Positions 45,856-54,409 are shown, numbered from the stretch's first letter. The stretch: 64,000 bases of DNA from Kitasatospora mediocidica KCTC 9733 (GCF_000744225.1 NZ_JQLN01000003.1:434001-498000); one strand, 5' to 3'. Notes: generated from the letters alone by a model not told the origin. Numbers and translations are program-made.

Positions 45856-47340
45856 TCACGGTACGGCGGGGTGCTCAGGTCGGTAGACGGTCAGGCCCTT
45901 GGCGGCACTACTCAGCCGCAAGCGGTCGGGGGCCTCAACGGTCTCGCCGTCCAGCGACATATGGGTGACGTCGTGAAGACTCGTGAGGTCGAGTGCCGAC
46001 AGTCGCGCCGAGCGGTAGACCCGGGAGCGGGCGAGAGTGCCGGAGAGGAAGGCCGCGAGGAGCCTGGTCCGGGCGAACGGGTGGCTGCCGTCAACCACTC
46101 GGATGTCGAGCTTCCCCACGTCCAGCGCGCTGCGGTGGCTGGGAGCGAATCCCGGCGGGTCGTAGGATCCGTTGCCCGCGAAGAGCAGCCACACCTCTCG
46201 GGGCTCTCCGGCGACCTCGATCGGGACGGGCTCGGCGGCGGCGAGGACGCGGACCAGGGCCACGGCCAGCGCTGGCCACTTGCCGACACGCTTCTCCAAC
46301 CGCTCTCTCACGCGTACGAGTTCGGGGTAGACGCCCAGGCTGAAGGTATTGAGGAACAGGTGGTTGTCCCCGGCGATGGAGACCCGGCCCACGTCCACGG
46401 CGGCGCCGCTGCCGGCCTCAACCGCCTCGGCCGTCGAACGCAGACTGTGTGTCCCGAGGTCGACCGCGAAGTGGTTGAGGGTGCCCCCGGGGAACACCGC
46501 CAGCGGCAGACCTTGCTCGGATGCCACTGAGGCGGCCAGGTTGACCGTCCCGTCCCCGCCACACACGCCCAGAGCCCGGCAGCCTTCAGCGGCTTCGACC
46601 ATCACCCTTGCCAGGTCATCCCCGTGGCCGCAGACCCGGATGTCGGCCGCCGGCAGCAGCTCTCGCAGCTCGGCGACAACCCCGTCGGGGGCGGCGTCGA
46701 GACCTGGCAGGAGCGAGCTACCCGACCTGCCGTTCACCACCACACTCAGTCCTTCACCGCGCGGTAGCGCCGGGACGGCGATGCCCGGCCGTGCGGCACT
46801 GGCCGGACTGTCGGCCCGACGAGGCCACCAGCGCAGCGTGAGTGCGGCTGTCGAGGCACCGAGGGCGGCCCCTGCGATCACATCGCTGGGGTAGTGCGCG
46901 CCGACGTAGACCCGGGAGGCGATCACCGCGGCCGCCATGGGTGCTGCGATCGCACCCAGCACCGGTGACTCCAGCGCGAGACCGGTGGCGAAGGCGGCGG
47001 CCGACGCCGCGTGTCCCGACGGGAAGGACGTGGTGAAGGGCTGCCGGGCGAGCCTGCGAACCCGAGGAATGTCATCGAGCGAGGGCCGCTGACGACCGGT
47101 CACGGATTTCGCCACCAGGTTGGCCGCCGCCGAGGCCAGGAGCAGCGACCCCACACCGCGCAACGCGGCCCTGCGGGCGGTGCGGTCACCACTGGCCGCC
47201 AGCAGCCCAGCCGAGGCTGTCCACAGGACGCCGTGGTTCGCGTACCGGCTCAGTCGGGGCAACCACACATCGGCGCCGCGCAGTCGTGCGCGCGCCACCC
47301 GCGTGAAAAGGCTGCTGTCTAGTGCGGTGATCCGTCCCAT
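45856..47340 (-). CDS. Fusion of PAP2 phosphatase and diacylglycerol-kinase catalytic domain
   Basis: A 494-residue protein. The N-terminal 200 residues are a PAP2-type phosphatase with KSVTGRQRPSLDD (KX6RP-like), FPSGHAASAAAF and SRVYVGAHYPSDV. Hydrophobic helices make it membrane-bound. The C-terminal 290 residues are a DAGK/LCB5-type kinase domain with LGVCGGDGTVNLAASVASEQ and LPLAVFPGGTLNHFAVDLGT. It would phosphorylate diacylglycerol or related lipids and dephosphorylate the phospholipid product, suggesting a lipid recycling role. The start ATG at 47340 is chosen as the one just before the conserved MGRITALDSSLF. Confidence 0.9.
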   Translation of the reverse strand: MGRITALDSSLFTRVARARLRGADVWLPRLSRYANHGVLWTASAGLLAASGDRTARRAALRGVGSLLLASAAANLVAKSVTGRQRPSLDDIPRVRRLARQPFTTSFPSGHAASAAAFATGLALESPVLGAIAAPMAAAVIASRVYVGAHYPSDVIAGAALGASTAALTLRWWPRRADSPASAARPGIAVPALPRGEGLSVVVNGRSGSSLLPGLDAAPDGVVAELRELLPAADIRVCGHGDDLARVMVEAAEGCRALGVCGGDGTVNLAASVASEQGLPLAVFPGGTLNHFAVDLGTHSLRSTAEAVEAGSGAAVDVGRVSIAGDNHLFLNTFSLGVYPELVRVRERLEKRVGKWPALAVALVRVLAAAEPVPIEVAGEPREVWLLFAGNGSYDPPGFAPSHRSALDVGKLDIRVVDGSHPFARTRLLAAFLSGTLARSRVYRSARLSALDLTSLHDVTHMSLDGETVEAPDRLRLSSAAKGLTVYRPEHPAVP

Positions 47341-47373
47341 GGGCGCTCTGCTACCCCGCTGAGCGCCCTGCAT

Positions 47374-47940
47374 ACCCCAGCGAAAAGTAGCAACGCCACG
47401 CGCCTGCCTGACCGGAACGCAGACGGCTCAGATCGTCGTAACGAGCCGAGCCCCGCTGTCCGCCAACGTTCCTCACCCGCTGCGGTCCCGCTGCCGAAGT
47501 CGCTGTTCGCCACCGAAGGCCGAAGAAGAGCGAGCGACAGTCGGCGGCCACAGGACTGAACGTGCGCTCAGCCGGCGGGAATGTGGCGTTGCGGGGGATC
47601 CTGCCGTTCCGACGCGGCCCGCTGAAGGGCCCGCGTGACGTCGAACGGTACGAGTGTGGCCGCGACGTGGGGAAGCCGGTCGACGGCCTGAGCGTGGAGC
47701 AGGCGGCCGGAAGGGTCCGTAGGTGCGGGGTGGGATGAGCAGCGTGACGTCGGTGAGCCCGTCGGCCGTGGCGCGTGCGGCCGGCGCGGCCACCGCGTGG
47801 CGCAGTCGGCGGTCCGGACACTCGGCGATGCTTCGGTTCCGGAGCTGGACGGTGGCAGATGCCGGGGCGGCCTCCAGCGTGCTGGTCTTGGCACGGTAGC
47901 GGTGATTGGTGCGGATGAGCACCCAGACGCCGAACGGGCT
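47374..47940 (-). pseudogene. Unidentified degraded reading frame
   Basis: On the reverse strand one frame gives SPFGVWVLIRTNHRYRAK, TVQLRNRS and LTDVTLLIPP near 47,720. Shortly after, an adjacent frame continues LLHAQAVDRLPHVAATLVPF and ASERQDPPQRHIPAG before a stop at 47568. The two halves make protein-like sequence only if a base is added, so this looks like a frameshifted C-terminal fragment. I cannot name the family. The remaining bases toward 47,374 hold nothing recognisable. Confidence 0.3.
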
Positions 47941-47958
47941 CAGGGAGATGGTGTGGGG

Positions 47959-48108
47959 TCAGACACGGGTTGGCCGGTGACCCGGCGCACGGCCGACCGC
48001 AGAAGGCTGTCCAGTCGCACGGTGTCGGGCCACCTGATCTTGGAGGCCGCCCCAGGCGAGAATCGCTGCCAGGAGAATCGGCGCGAACAGCAGAATCAGA
48101 ATCGTCAT
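47959..48108 (-). CDS. Small single-span membrane protein (49 residues)
   Basis: The ATG at 48108 is preceded by AGGAGG at an ideal spacing of six bases. The product starts MTILILLFAPILLAAILAWG, one hydrophobic span, then a basic hydrophilic tail (DQVARHRATGQPS) ending PTRV. No named family is recognised. It sits between the degraded frame and the YdcF gene on the same strand. The perfect ribosome binding site and clear TM segment make it a good candidate gene. Confidence 0.6.
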   Translation of the reverse strand: MTILILLFAPILLAAILAWGGLQDQVARHRATGQPSAVGRAPGHRPTRV

Positions 48109-48276
48109 CGAGAGCCTCCTGCAGTCAGGTTGAGCAGTGTTCCTCGCCTAACCCCACCTGTGGTCGGCCAAACGGCCGGATACCCGGGCGGGTGACCGGA
48201 TCTCGGTTGCACTCCGGAACCGGTGAGTGCGCTCTGCGCCGCCTTGAGTTCTCCCTGCCGTGCGCCTGGGAGCGTC

Positions 48277-49281
48277 TCAGGCCTGCCAGCTGCCTGTCGC
48301 GCCGAGCAGGACGAGCAGCGCACACATGCCGGCGTTGACCATCCGGTACGACAGGATGACGGCCGCGAACTCGCGGAGCATCGCGCTGGGCCAGTAGTAC
48401 GCCGCTGTGGGCGCGCCGAGGACCTGACCGCGCACACCCGCCCTACGTGCCGTCAGAGCTGACCGCAGCACGTGGAAGTTGTTGGTGACGATCACGCACC
48501 GGTAGTCCGGCCGGACCCGTTCCATCAGGGACCGGCTGAACTCCAGGTTCTCTTCAGTGCTGGTCGACCGGTCCTCCTGCATGATCTGCTTGAGCGGTAC
48601 TCCTCGCGCGATCAGATAGTCGGCCATCGCCTGCGACTCCGGCCGCCTCTCGTCGGATCCCTTGCCGCCGGAGACGACCATCGTCGGCGAGCTTGCGCGT
48701 GCGTTCTGCGACAGGTGGACGGCGAGTGCACGGTCAAGTCGGCTGGCCAGCAACGGCGGTACCTCGGAGCCGTTGATCAGCCCCGAGCCCAGGACGACGA
48801 CGAAGTCGACCGGGCGACGCACGGTCAGCCGTCCGTAGAGGAGGGAGTAGCCCACGAAGCACAGGAGGAGGAACGACAGGTAGCCGACCGGCAGCAGCAC
48901 GGCTGCCGTGGCGATGTGCAGCGGACGGCTGTGGGCGCGTACAGCAACCAGAGCCAGACCGATCAGGGTGAAGACACCCACGCCGGCCAACAACGCGAGC
49001 AGGTTGGCCGGCTGGTTGCCCTCCTTGCGGATCATCGTGATGCCGTTGGCCACCAGGATCGTCGCAGTCACCACGCCGGCCACCGTCGCGACGGCCGGAA
49101 GCGCGCTGCTTGCCATGCGCGTCAGGCCGGTCGGAACCCGGTCGAGTTCGCCCAGCAGGCCGGCGATCAGGAACGTGATCGCCAGGCCGAGGAGAACCCC
49201 ATTGCCGAAGCGGCGCCGGTCGCGACGAACACGGAGACCGAAGAGCACGAGGAACAGTACAGCCAGAAGATATGCGGTCAT
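48277..49281 (-). CDS. YdcF-like (DUF218) membrane protein
   Basis: A 334-residue protein. Residues 1-145 form about four transmembrane helices (AYLLAVLFLVLFGL, LLGLAITFLIAGLLGELD, VATVAGVVTATILVANGI, LLALLAGVGVFTLIGLALVAV). The C-terminal DUF218 domain has DFVVVLGSGLINGSEVPPLL, LSQNARASSPTMVVSGGKGSDE and DRSTSTEENLEFSRSLMER, with IVTNNFHVLRSALTARRAG. The SanA/ElyC/YdcF superfamily affects envelope integrity; the mechanism is unclear. A CAGGAACCG site precedes the ATG. Confidence 0.85.
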   Translation of the reverse strand: MTAYLLAVLFLVLFGLRVRRDRRRFGNGVLLGLAITFLIAGLLGELDRVPTGLTRMASSALPAVATVAGVVTATILVANGITMIRKEGNQPANLLALLAGVGVFTLIGLALVAVRAHSRPLHIATAAVLLPVGYLSFLLLCFVGYSLLYGRLTVRRPVDFVVVLGSGLINGSEVPPLLASRLDRALAVHLSQNARASSPTMVVSGGKGSDERRPESQAMADYLIARGVPLKQIMQEDRSTSTEENLEFSRSLMERVRPDYRCVIVTNNFHVLRSALTARRAGVRGQVLGAPTAAYYWPSAMLREFAAVILSYRMVNAGMCALLVLLGATGSWQA

Positions 49282-49894
49282 TCAACGGTTCCTGTGAACG
49301 TTCTACCGGCTGACGGAGGAGGGCGCCGACTCGGTGGGACCGGCCTTTCCCGAGCGGCCGCAATCAGGCCGGCCCCGGGGTGGGTGCGGGAGCTTGGCGT
49401 GCTGCCCTGGGCCGAACCATCCGAACGGCGTTCGGGCGGGCCTGGGTTGCGGTTCAGCCGGTTGCCGCTGTCCGTCGGCTGCAGCTCGGGGGAACCCGTG
49501 TTGACGCGCGGTTCGCCGTCGTCAGCGCACTCGGGCCGTAGTTCCGGGGGCCGGGATTGGTGGGCATGCTGTTCTCCCGTCGGGGTTGGTGACCATCGCG
49601 GCGCCCGGCACACGGGCCGGGACGCCGGTTGGACAAGCACCTGACCGTTCTTGACGGTGCCAAACGCTCGGAGGCCTGTGCGGCGCCTTCCCGCGCACCG
49701 CGCTACTCCTGGTGCCGGGAGTGGGTCCGCTGCCGATCCTCGAGCCGCTCGCGTCGGCACGGCCGAGGGCGCGGTCGCTGGGTGCGGACGCTGGGTGCGG
49801 ACTGGGTGCGATGCTGGAGCATCACCCTCGCCCGGCCGTCGACGGTAGCCGTTGCGCTGCGGGGCGCCGATGCGGCGCGTTGGCGCCCGCGGCA
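49282..49894. other. Intergenic region between YdcF and CBS genes
   Basis: This 613-base stretch has no convincing gene. One possible small frame on the reverse strand (49454-49567) gives MPTNPGPRNYGPSALTTANR and has a GGGAG site, but it is only 37 residues and without homology I would not call it. The composition is less strongly periodic than in the flanking genes. Confidence 0.35.
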
Positions 49895-50275
49895 CTAGAC
49901 GCTGAGCAGGCCGATGGCGCGGCCGTCGTGGTCCACTACGGGCCACGCGTCCAGTCCGCGGGAGCGCATGGCGGCGACCGCGTCGGTGGCCGTCATGTCG
50001 GCGGTGGCGAACGGGCCGCGGTCCAGGACGATGTCGCGGACCGGGGTGCGTTCGGTGTACCAGGACCGGGCCTGGAACGGTGCGAGGTGCAGGCGGGTGA
50101 GCAGCCCGGCGCAGCGGCCGTCGTCGGTGCGGACCAGGATGTGGTCCGCACCGGAGCTGTGCAGGATGTCCATCGCGGTGTCGGCCGTGACGTCGTCGCT
50201 GATCTGCAGTTCGGGGGTTCTCATGAGGTCGCCGACGGTGGCGGTGGTCATGGGGCGTTCGAGGGTGGTGGTCAC
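49895..50275 (-). CDS. CBS-domain pair protein
   Basis: A 126-residue protein with two CBS motifs: VGDLMRTPELQISDDVTADTAM then HILVRTDDGRCAGLLT, and TPVRDIVLDRGPFATADMTATDAV then WPVVDHDGRAIGLLS. Such pairs bind adenosyl ligands (AMP, ATP, SAM) and modulate partner proteins; no partner is beside it. The GTG start is preceded by GAAGGAAGCC. Located downstream of the DEAD-box helicase on the same strand. Confidence 0.88.
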   Translation of the reverse strand: MTTTLERPMTTATVGDLMRTPELQISDDVTADTAMDILHSSGADHILVRTDDGRCAGLLTRLHLAPFQARSWYTERTPVRDIVLDRGPFATADMTATDAVAAMRSRGLDAWPVVDHDGRAIGLLSV

Positions 50276-50450
50276 GGGCGGCTTCCTTCGCGTCTTCCGC
50301 CGGTAGTGGCGGCGATCAGGGCACTGGCGGCGGGATGGTCGGCGGCCGCCGGCTGCGGGTTCTTCGTGCGGCCGGCGCGGGAATCGGGTATCGGCCGCCG
50401 GTGCATGGCGCGGGCCCGCACCGTGTCGCTGTCCGGGCCCGCGCGCTGTC

Positions 50451-51974
50451 CTACGCGGCGAGGGCGACGCGCCTCGGTGCCGCGCTGCGCGAGCCGGTGG
50501 TGGTCTGCGGGTTGCGGCCGCTGTGGGCGGGCCGGCTGCGGCGGTTGCGGCTCGCGGAGGCGCTGCGGCGGGGACGTTCGACGACGGGGTCGGCGATCAC
50601 GGTGGGAATGCCGGTGGGCACGCGGGCGCCGGTGATCCGGGCCAGGTCCTCGTCGCCGGAGCTGACCCTGGTGGTGACGGGGGTGATGGCGGCCGTGATC
50701 ATCATCCGGGCCATCTCGCGGCGCTGGTTGGGCAGGACGAGGGTGACGACGGTGCCGGACTCGCCGGCCCGGGCGGTGCGCCCGCCGCGGTGCAGGTAGT
50801 CCTTGTGGTCGGCCGGCGGGTCCAGGTTGACGACCAGGTCGAGCCCGTCGACGTGGATGCCGCGGGCGGCGACGTTGGTGGCGATCAGCGCGGTGACCTG
50901 GCCGGTGCGGAACTGCTCCAGGGTGCGGGTGCGCTGCGGCTGGGACTTGCCGCCGTGCAGCGCGGCCGCCTTCACGCCGTTGGCGAGCAGGTCGAGGACC
51001 AGGCGGTCGGCGCCGTGCTTGGTGTCGGTGAACATGATCACGCCGCCCTCGCGGGAGGCGATGTGCGCGATCGTGGCGTCCTTGTCGAAGTTCTGCACGT
51101 GCAGCACGTGGTGCTCCATCGTGCTGACCGCTCCCGCGGACGGGTCCACCGAGTGCGTGACCGGGTCCTTCAGGAAGCGCCGCACCAGGCGGTCGACGTT
51201 GCGGTCCAGGGTGGCGGAGAAGAGCATCGTCTGGCAGCCGACGGCGACCTGCTCCAGCAGCTCGGTCACCTGCGGCAGGAACCCCATGTCGGCCATCTGG
51301 TCGGCCTCGTCCAGCACCGTGATGCCGACCCCGTCCAGCTGGCAGTCGCCGCGCTGGATCAGGTCCTTCAGCCGTCCCGGCGTGGCCACCACGACCTCCG
51401 CTCCACGGTTCAATGCCTGGGCCTGGCGGCCGATCGACATGCCACCCACCACCGTGGCCAGGCGCAGCCGCACCGAGTGGGCGTACGGGGTGAGCGCGTC
51501 GGTCACCTGCTGGGCCAGCTCGCGGGTGGGGACCAGCACCAGCGCCAGCGGACGGCGGGGCTCGGCCTTCTGGCCGGCGATGCGGGCCAGCACGGCGAGA
51601 CCGAACGCGATGGTCTTGCCGGATCCCGTCCGCCCCCGGCCCAACACGTCGCGGCCGGCCAGCGAGTTCGGCAGCGTCGCGGCCTGGATCGGGAACGGCG
51701 AGGTGACACCCTGGCGCGTCAGCACCGACAGCAGCGCCGCGGGCATGTCCAGCTCGTCGAACGACTCGACGGCCGGCAGCGCCGGAGTGGTGCTCACCGG
51801 CATCGCGAACTCCCCCTGCGGGGAAGAGCCCTGACGGGCACTGCGCCCGGAGGAGTTCCGGCCGCCGGAAGGCCGGTCGCCGTAGAACGAACTGCCGCCG
51901 GAGCGCGATCCGTAGGCGGCGCCGCCGGAGCGGGAGTTGGAGCTCTGGTACGAGGAGCGACTGGAGCGGTTCAT
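50451..51974 (-). CDS. DEAD-box RNA helicase, cold-shock type
   Basis: A 507-residue helicase. The N-terminal 60 residues are Ser/Gly/Arg-rich. The RecA-like domains show the Q motif FDELDMPAALLSVLTRQGVT, motif I GRGRTGSGKTIAFGLAV, Ia LVPTRELAQQV, II VLDEADQMADMGFL, III LFSATLDR, and the second domain ATNVAARGIHVDGLDLVV and YLHRGGRTARAGESG. The C-terminus is Arg/Pro-rich. DEAD-box helicases of this type unwind RNA at low temperature, and the csp gene upstream on the same strand fits. GAGGAAGG eight bases before the ATG lies inside a hairpin. Confidence 0.93.
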   Translation of the reverse strand: MNRSSRSSYQSSNSRSGGAAYGSRSGGSSFYGDRPSGGRNSSGRSARQGSSPQGEFAMPVSTTPALPAVESFDELDMPAALLSVLTRQGVTSPFPIQAATLPNSLAGRDVLGRGRTGSGKTIAFGLAVLARIAGQKAEPRRPLALVLVPTRELAQQVTDALTPYAHSVRLRLATVVGGMSIGRQAQALNRGAEVVVATPGRLKDLIQRGDCQLDGVGITVLDEADQMADMGFLPQVTELLEQVAVGCQTMLFSATLDRNVDRLVRRFLKDPVTHSVDPSAGAVSTMEHHVLHVQNFDKDATIAHIASREGGVIMFTDTKHGADRLVLDLLANGVKAAALHGGKSQPQRTRTLEQFRTGQVTALIATNVAARGIHVDGLDLVVNLDPPADHKDYLHRGGRTARAGESGTVVTLVLPNQRREMARMMITAAITPVTTRVSSGDEDLARITGARVPTGIPTVIADPVVERPRRSASASRNRRSRPAHSGRNPQTTTGSRSAAPRRVALAA

Positions 51975-51982
51975 GCGGGAAA

Positions 51983-52013
51983 CCTTCCTCAGGGCGGCAC
52001 GTCACGAGGAAGG
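51983..52013 (-). promoter_or_regulatory. Hairpin sequestering the ribosome binding site of the DEAD-box gene
   Basis: On the reverse strand CCTTCCTC (52013-52006) is fully complementary to the GAGGAAGG (51990-51983) ribosome binding site, 8 pairs with a 15-base loop. The site would be hidden in the RNA, with the ATG 8 bases downstream. Such structure would limit translation and could be relieved by cold-shock proteins or other factors. Purely sequence-based inference. Confidence 0.5.
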
Positions 52014-52276
52014 CTCCGCAGCGCAGGGGCGCCGGGCGGAGATCGCAAGGAACGGGCCAGAAGTGTGACGGGCGGGGCGTGGACGGTAGAACCGTGCGGC
52101 ACGTCACCTGCGGTCGGCGCTCACCGCGAAGGGGCGGGAGCGCGAACCTCGAACCGTGAAGTCTCACGGCAGGGCGCCGATCCGGACGCGGCGCAGGGCG
52201 TCTCGCGTGCGAATGGCCGCCAGTGGCGAAGCCAGGGGGCCTGAACGGCCGGGGATGCGCGTGGTGCAATGCCGAA

Positions 52277-52310
52277 GGGCCCGCACCGGGCATGTACGCG
52301 GTGCGGGCCC
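52277..52310 (-). terminator. Hairpin between csp and the helicase gene
   Basis: GGGCCCGCACCG (52277-52288) pairs with CGGTGCGGGCCC (52299-52310), 12 bp with a 10-base loop, 34 bases after the csp stop. On the reverse strand it would terminate or attenuate transcription of csp before the helicase. Confidence 0.7.
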
Positions 52311-52343
52311 CTCGCTGCCAGGCGGGTGGCCTCAGCAGAAAAA

Positions 52344-52547
52344 CTACAGCGGACGAATGTTCTCGGCCTGCGGGCCCTTCTGGCCCTGCGTGACGTCGAA
52401 CTCGACCTTCTGGCCCTCGAGCAGCTCACGGAAGCCGTTGGCGTTGATGTTCGAGTAGTGGGCGAACACGTCAGGACCGCCACCCTCCTGCTCGATGAAG
52501 CCGAAGCCCTTTTCCGCGTTGAACCACTTCACAGTGCCATTAGCCAT
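52344..52547 (-). CDS. Cold-shock protein (CspA family)
   Basis: A 67-residue OB-fold protein, almost the whole family sequence: [60 protein letters not shown] and IRPL. The RNP1-like KGFGFI and RNP2-like DVFAHY motifs are present; binds single-stranded RNA/DNA and acts as an RNA chaperone. AAGGAGA eight bases before the ATG. Upstream is a hairpin with a T-run; downstream is a hairpin and the helicase gene. Confidence 0.97.
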   Translation of the reverse strand: MANGTVKWFNAEKGFGFIEQEGGGPDVFAHYSNINANGFRELLEGQKVEFDVTQGQKGPQAENIRPL

Positions 52548-52635
52548 AAAGAAATCTCCTTCAAGGGGCTGTCCGAAGCCCGCACTGTGCGGGCCCCGAG
52601 TGCCGCGATGATGACCCACCCGGGGAAGAGCCGGG

Positions 52636-52671
52636 AAACAAAAATGCGCCTGCGATACATCAGCAGGCGCA
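52636..52671 (-). terminator. Intrinsic-terminator structure in the csp leader
   Basis: On the reverse strand, arms at 52671-52663 and 52653-52645 form a 9-bp stem (core GCGCCTGC/GCAGGCGC) with a 9-base loop, immediately followed by ATTTTTGTTT. It lies about 98 bases before the csp ATG, so transcription started upstream would have to read through it to express csp. A TAGAGT -10-like hexamer lies about 40 bases further upstream (reverse strand, near 52,716). Confidence 0.6.
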
Positions 52672-53072
52672 CACAAAGTTCATGGGAACCACTACTGCAA
52701 CTAAGGGAGACTCTAGCAGGCTCTGGCCTGCCGCAGTGGATTATTTCACCCCCGATCTCGCAGGAACCTCCCCTCAGGCCCGCCACCCCAGAGCCGCCAG
52801 CCGTATCAACACGCCCTGTCACCAGCATGGTTGGCGTCCTGGTCACGCACCCTGTCCGCGTCGAAAGCTCTACCGACCGTGCGACACGGACGAGCCGGAA
52901 CGCCTACCGCATGGACACCCGCCGGGCGACCCCGGTCGCCGGTCGGTCACCACGTCAACGTCACCGGAAACAGCGGAGGCGGCGAACGGCACCATTCGGA
53001 TTCCGGCCTGCCCAGATTTCTAATTTCTCCGGAACGGCCCGCTCCCGCGATTTCCGGCGCATACTGGAAGGA
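52672..53072. other. Divergent intergenic region between csp and the Tudor-like gene
   Basis: The roughly 400 bases contain no protein-like frame. The part near 52,680-52,760 is AT-richer and probably holds the csp promoter on the reverse strand; the forward promoter for the gene at 53,073 is not clearly visible. Confidence 0.35.
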
Positions 53073-53300
53073 ATGACGAAATCAGTAGCAGTCCGCCGGC
53101 ACCTGCCCACCAGTCCCTTCAAGGCCCGGGTCCAGGTGCCGCTCAAGCGGTTCGCCGTGGGCGACCGAGTCACCCACGACCGCTACGGCCTCGGCCGGGC
53201 CATCGGCGTCGAAGGCGACAGCGCCATCGCCGTCCTCGTCGACTTCGGATCACGGCAGGAACGCATCACCCAGCCGTACACCGCGCTGTTCAAACTCTGA
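53073..53300 (+). CDS. Small Tudor/KOW-like protein (UvrD C-terminal-like)
   Basis: A 75-residue protein starting MTKSVAVRRHLPTSPFKARV, with the core KRFAVGDRVTHDRYGLGRAI, then GDSAIAVLVDFGSRQERITQ and PYTALFKL. The AVGDRVTHDRYGLGRAIGVEG and VDFG blocks resemble the Tudor-like C-terminal domain of UvrD/PcrA helicases, which in those proteins contacts RNA polymerase. A free-standing version could bind RNA polymerase or nucleic acid; this is inferred. GGAAGGA lies just before the ATG. It is convergent with the carbonic-anhydrase gene. Confidence 0.75.
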   Translation: MTKSVAVRRHLPTSPFKARVQVPLKRFAVGDRVTHDRYGLGRAIGVEGDSAIAVLVDFGSRQERITQPYTALFKL

Positions 53301-53314
53301 CCGAGCAATGCTCA

Positions 53315-53365
53315 AGACCTGTGGATCGGTTCCGGGGCCGGATCGGGGCCAGTAGCCACAGGTCT
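53315..53365. terminator. Bidirectional hairpin between convergent genes
   Basis: AGACCTGTGG (53315-53324) pairs with CCACAGGTCT (53356-53365), 10 perfect pairs flanking a GC-rich 31-base interior. It lies between the Tudor-like gene and the reverse-strand carbonic anhydrase. Confidence 0.6.
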
Positions 53366-53408
53366 GTCGCGATGTGGGTTCGTGGGCGGCGCGGTTCCGG
53401 CGCCGGGT

Positions 53409-54050
53409 TCACGACCGAGGAGAGACAGGCACGTCCATTCCTCGGGCGGCGACGATGCGCGCAGTGCCGTCGGACAGGCTGTAGTACAGGCCCACGACTG
53501 CGGTGCGGCCAGCAGCGACCTGTTGGGCGAGCACACGGGACCGGTCGAGCATCAGATCCACTGTGTGCTGTATGTGCGCCTCGATGAGCTCCTCGGGCCG
53601 CTCCAGCCCGGCCGCGCGAGCAGCGAGGACGCTCGGGGTGACCCGCTCCACGACATCGCGCACGTAGCCTGCCGGGGGCAGGCCGTTCTCCAGTGCTGCG
53701 CTGGCCGCTGCCACGGCGCCGCAGGAGTCGTGGCCGAGGACCACGACCAGTCGGCAGTCCAGGACGCTGACGCCGTACTCAATGCTGCCCAGCACTTCCG
53801 GCCCGATCACGTGGCCGGCGGTCCGCACGACGAACAGGTCACCCAGCCCGCGGTCGAAAATGATCTCGGCGGCCAGGCGGGAGTCGGAGCATCCGAAGAG
53901 GACCGCGAAGGGGTCCTGCACGGGGGCGAGTGCGGCACGGCGAGCGGCATCCTGGTTCGGATGCTCCGGCGTGCCCGACACGAAACGCTGATTGCCGCTG
54001 AGGAGCAGGTCAAGCGCATCGCTGGGGGTGAGCGGAACAGAGCTGGACAT
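53409..54050 (-). CDS. Beta-class carbonic anhydrase
   Basis: A 213-residue zinc enzyme interconverting CO2 and bicarbonate. Zinc ligands appear as CSDSRLAAEIIFDRGLGDLF (C-x-D-x-R) and VVVLGHDSCGAVAAA (H-x2-C). The segment GNQRFVSGTPEHPNQDAARR is the usual N-terminal helix region. ATG at 54050 gives the best family N-terminus; a GTG at 54056 is possible. No ribosome binding site is obvious. Downstream of the IS-like TnpB gene on the same strand. Confidence 0.93.
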   Translation of the reverse strand: MSSSVPLTPSDALDLLLSGNQRFVSGTPEHPNQDAARRAALAPVQDPFAVLFGCSDSRLAAEIIFDRGLGDLFVVRTAGHVIGPEVLGSIEYGVSVLDCRLVVVLGHDSCGAVAAASAALENGLPPAGYVRDVVERVTPSVLAARAAGLERPEELIEAHIQHTVDLMLDRSRVLAQQVAAGRTAVVGLYYSLSDGTARIVAARGMDVPVSPRS

Positions 54051-54409
54051 GGGCACAGCTTAGAACCGGGCCGCGTTCCTCGCCCGAGCGGGTTCCGGTC
54101 GATGGAAAACCGGGTGGGCGAATCACGATCACGGGCGGCAAGAGGTGCGAACTGCGGGGCGTGGTGTTGTCGGTGTCAGTACCCTGCGCGCAGGGTCGTG
54201 TCGTCGTCTCGATGAGGCCGTCGCTGAACAGGTGACGCGGTTCTCGGTTGACGAGGAGGTGGCGACTGTCGCCAGTATTGCTGCCCGGTGTGGTGGATCG
54301 GGTGTCGATCTGCCAGAACACGGATCGTCCCAAGTGCGGAAGGGCAGTCGCCGAGTGGGCCTTGGCGTGCAGCAGCCCTGTCGCGGTGTTCGTGTGGTTG
54401 TGGGACGCG
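54051..54409. other. Region between carbonic anhydrase and TnpB 3' end
   Basis: About 360 bases with no gene seen. If the TnpB element follows the usual IS200/IS605 layout, its right end and the guide part of the ωRNA would lie here. Confidence 0.35.

Noticed and set aside
49454..49567. 37-residue reverse-strand ORF with a GGGAG site
   Set aside because: Too short and no supporting homology or context.
49629..50635. Forward-strand open frames over the CBS and helicase genes
   Set aside because: Shadows of the reverse-strand genes with Arg/Gly/Ala-rich composition and no domain.
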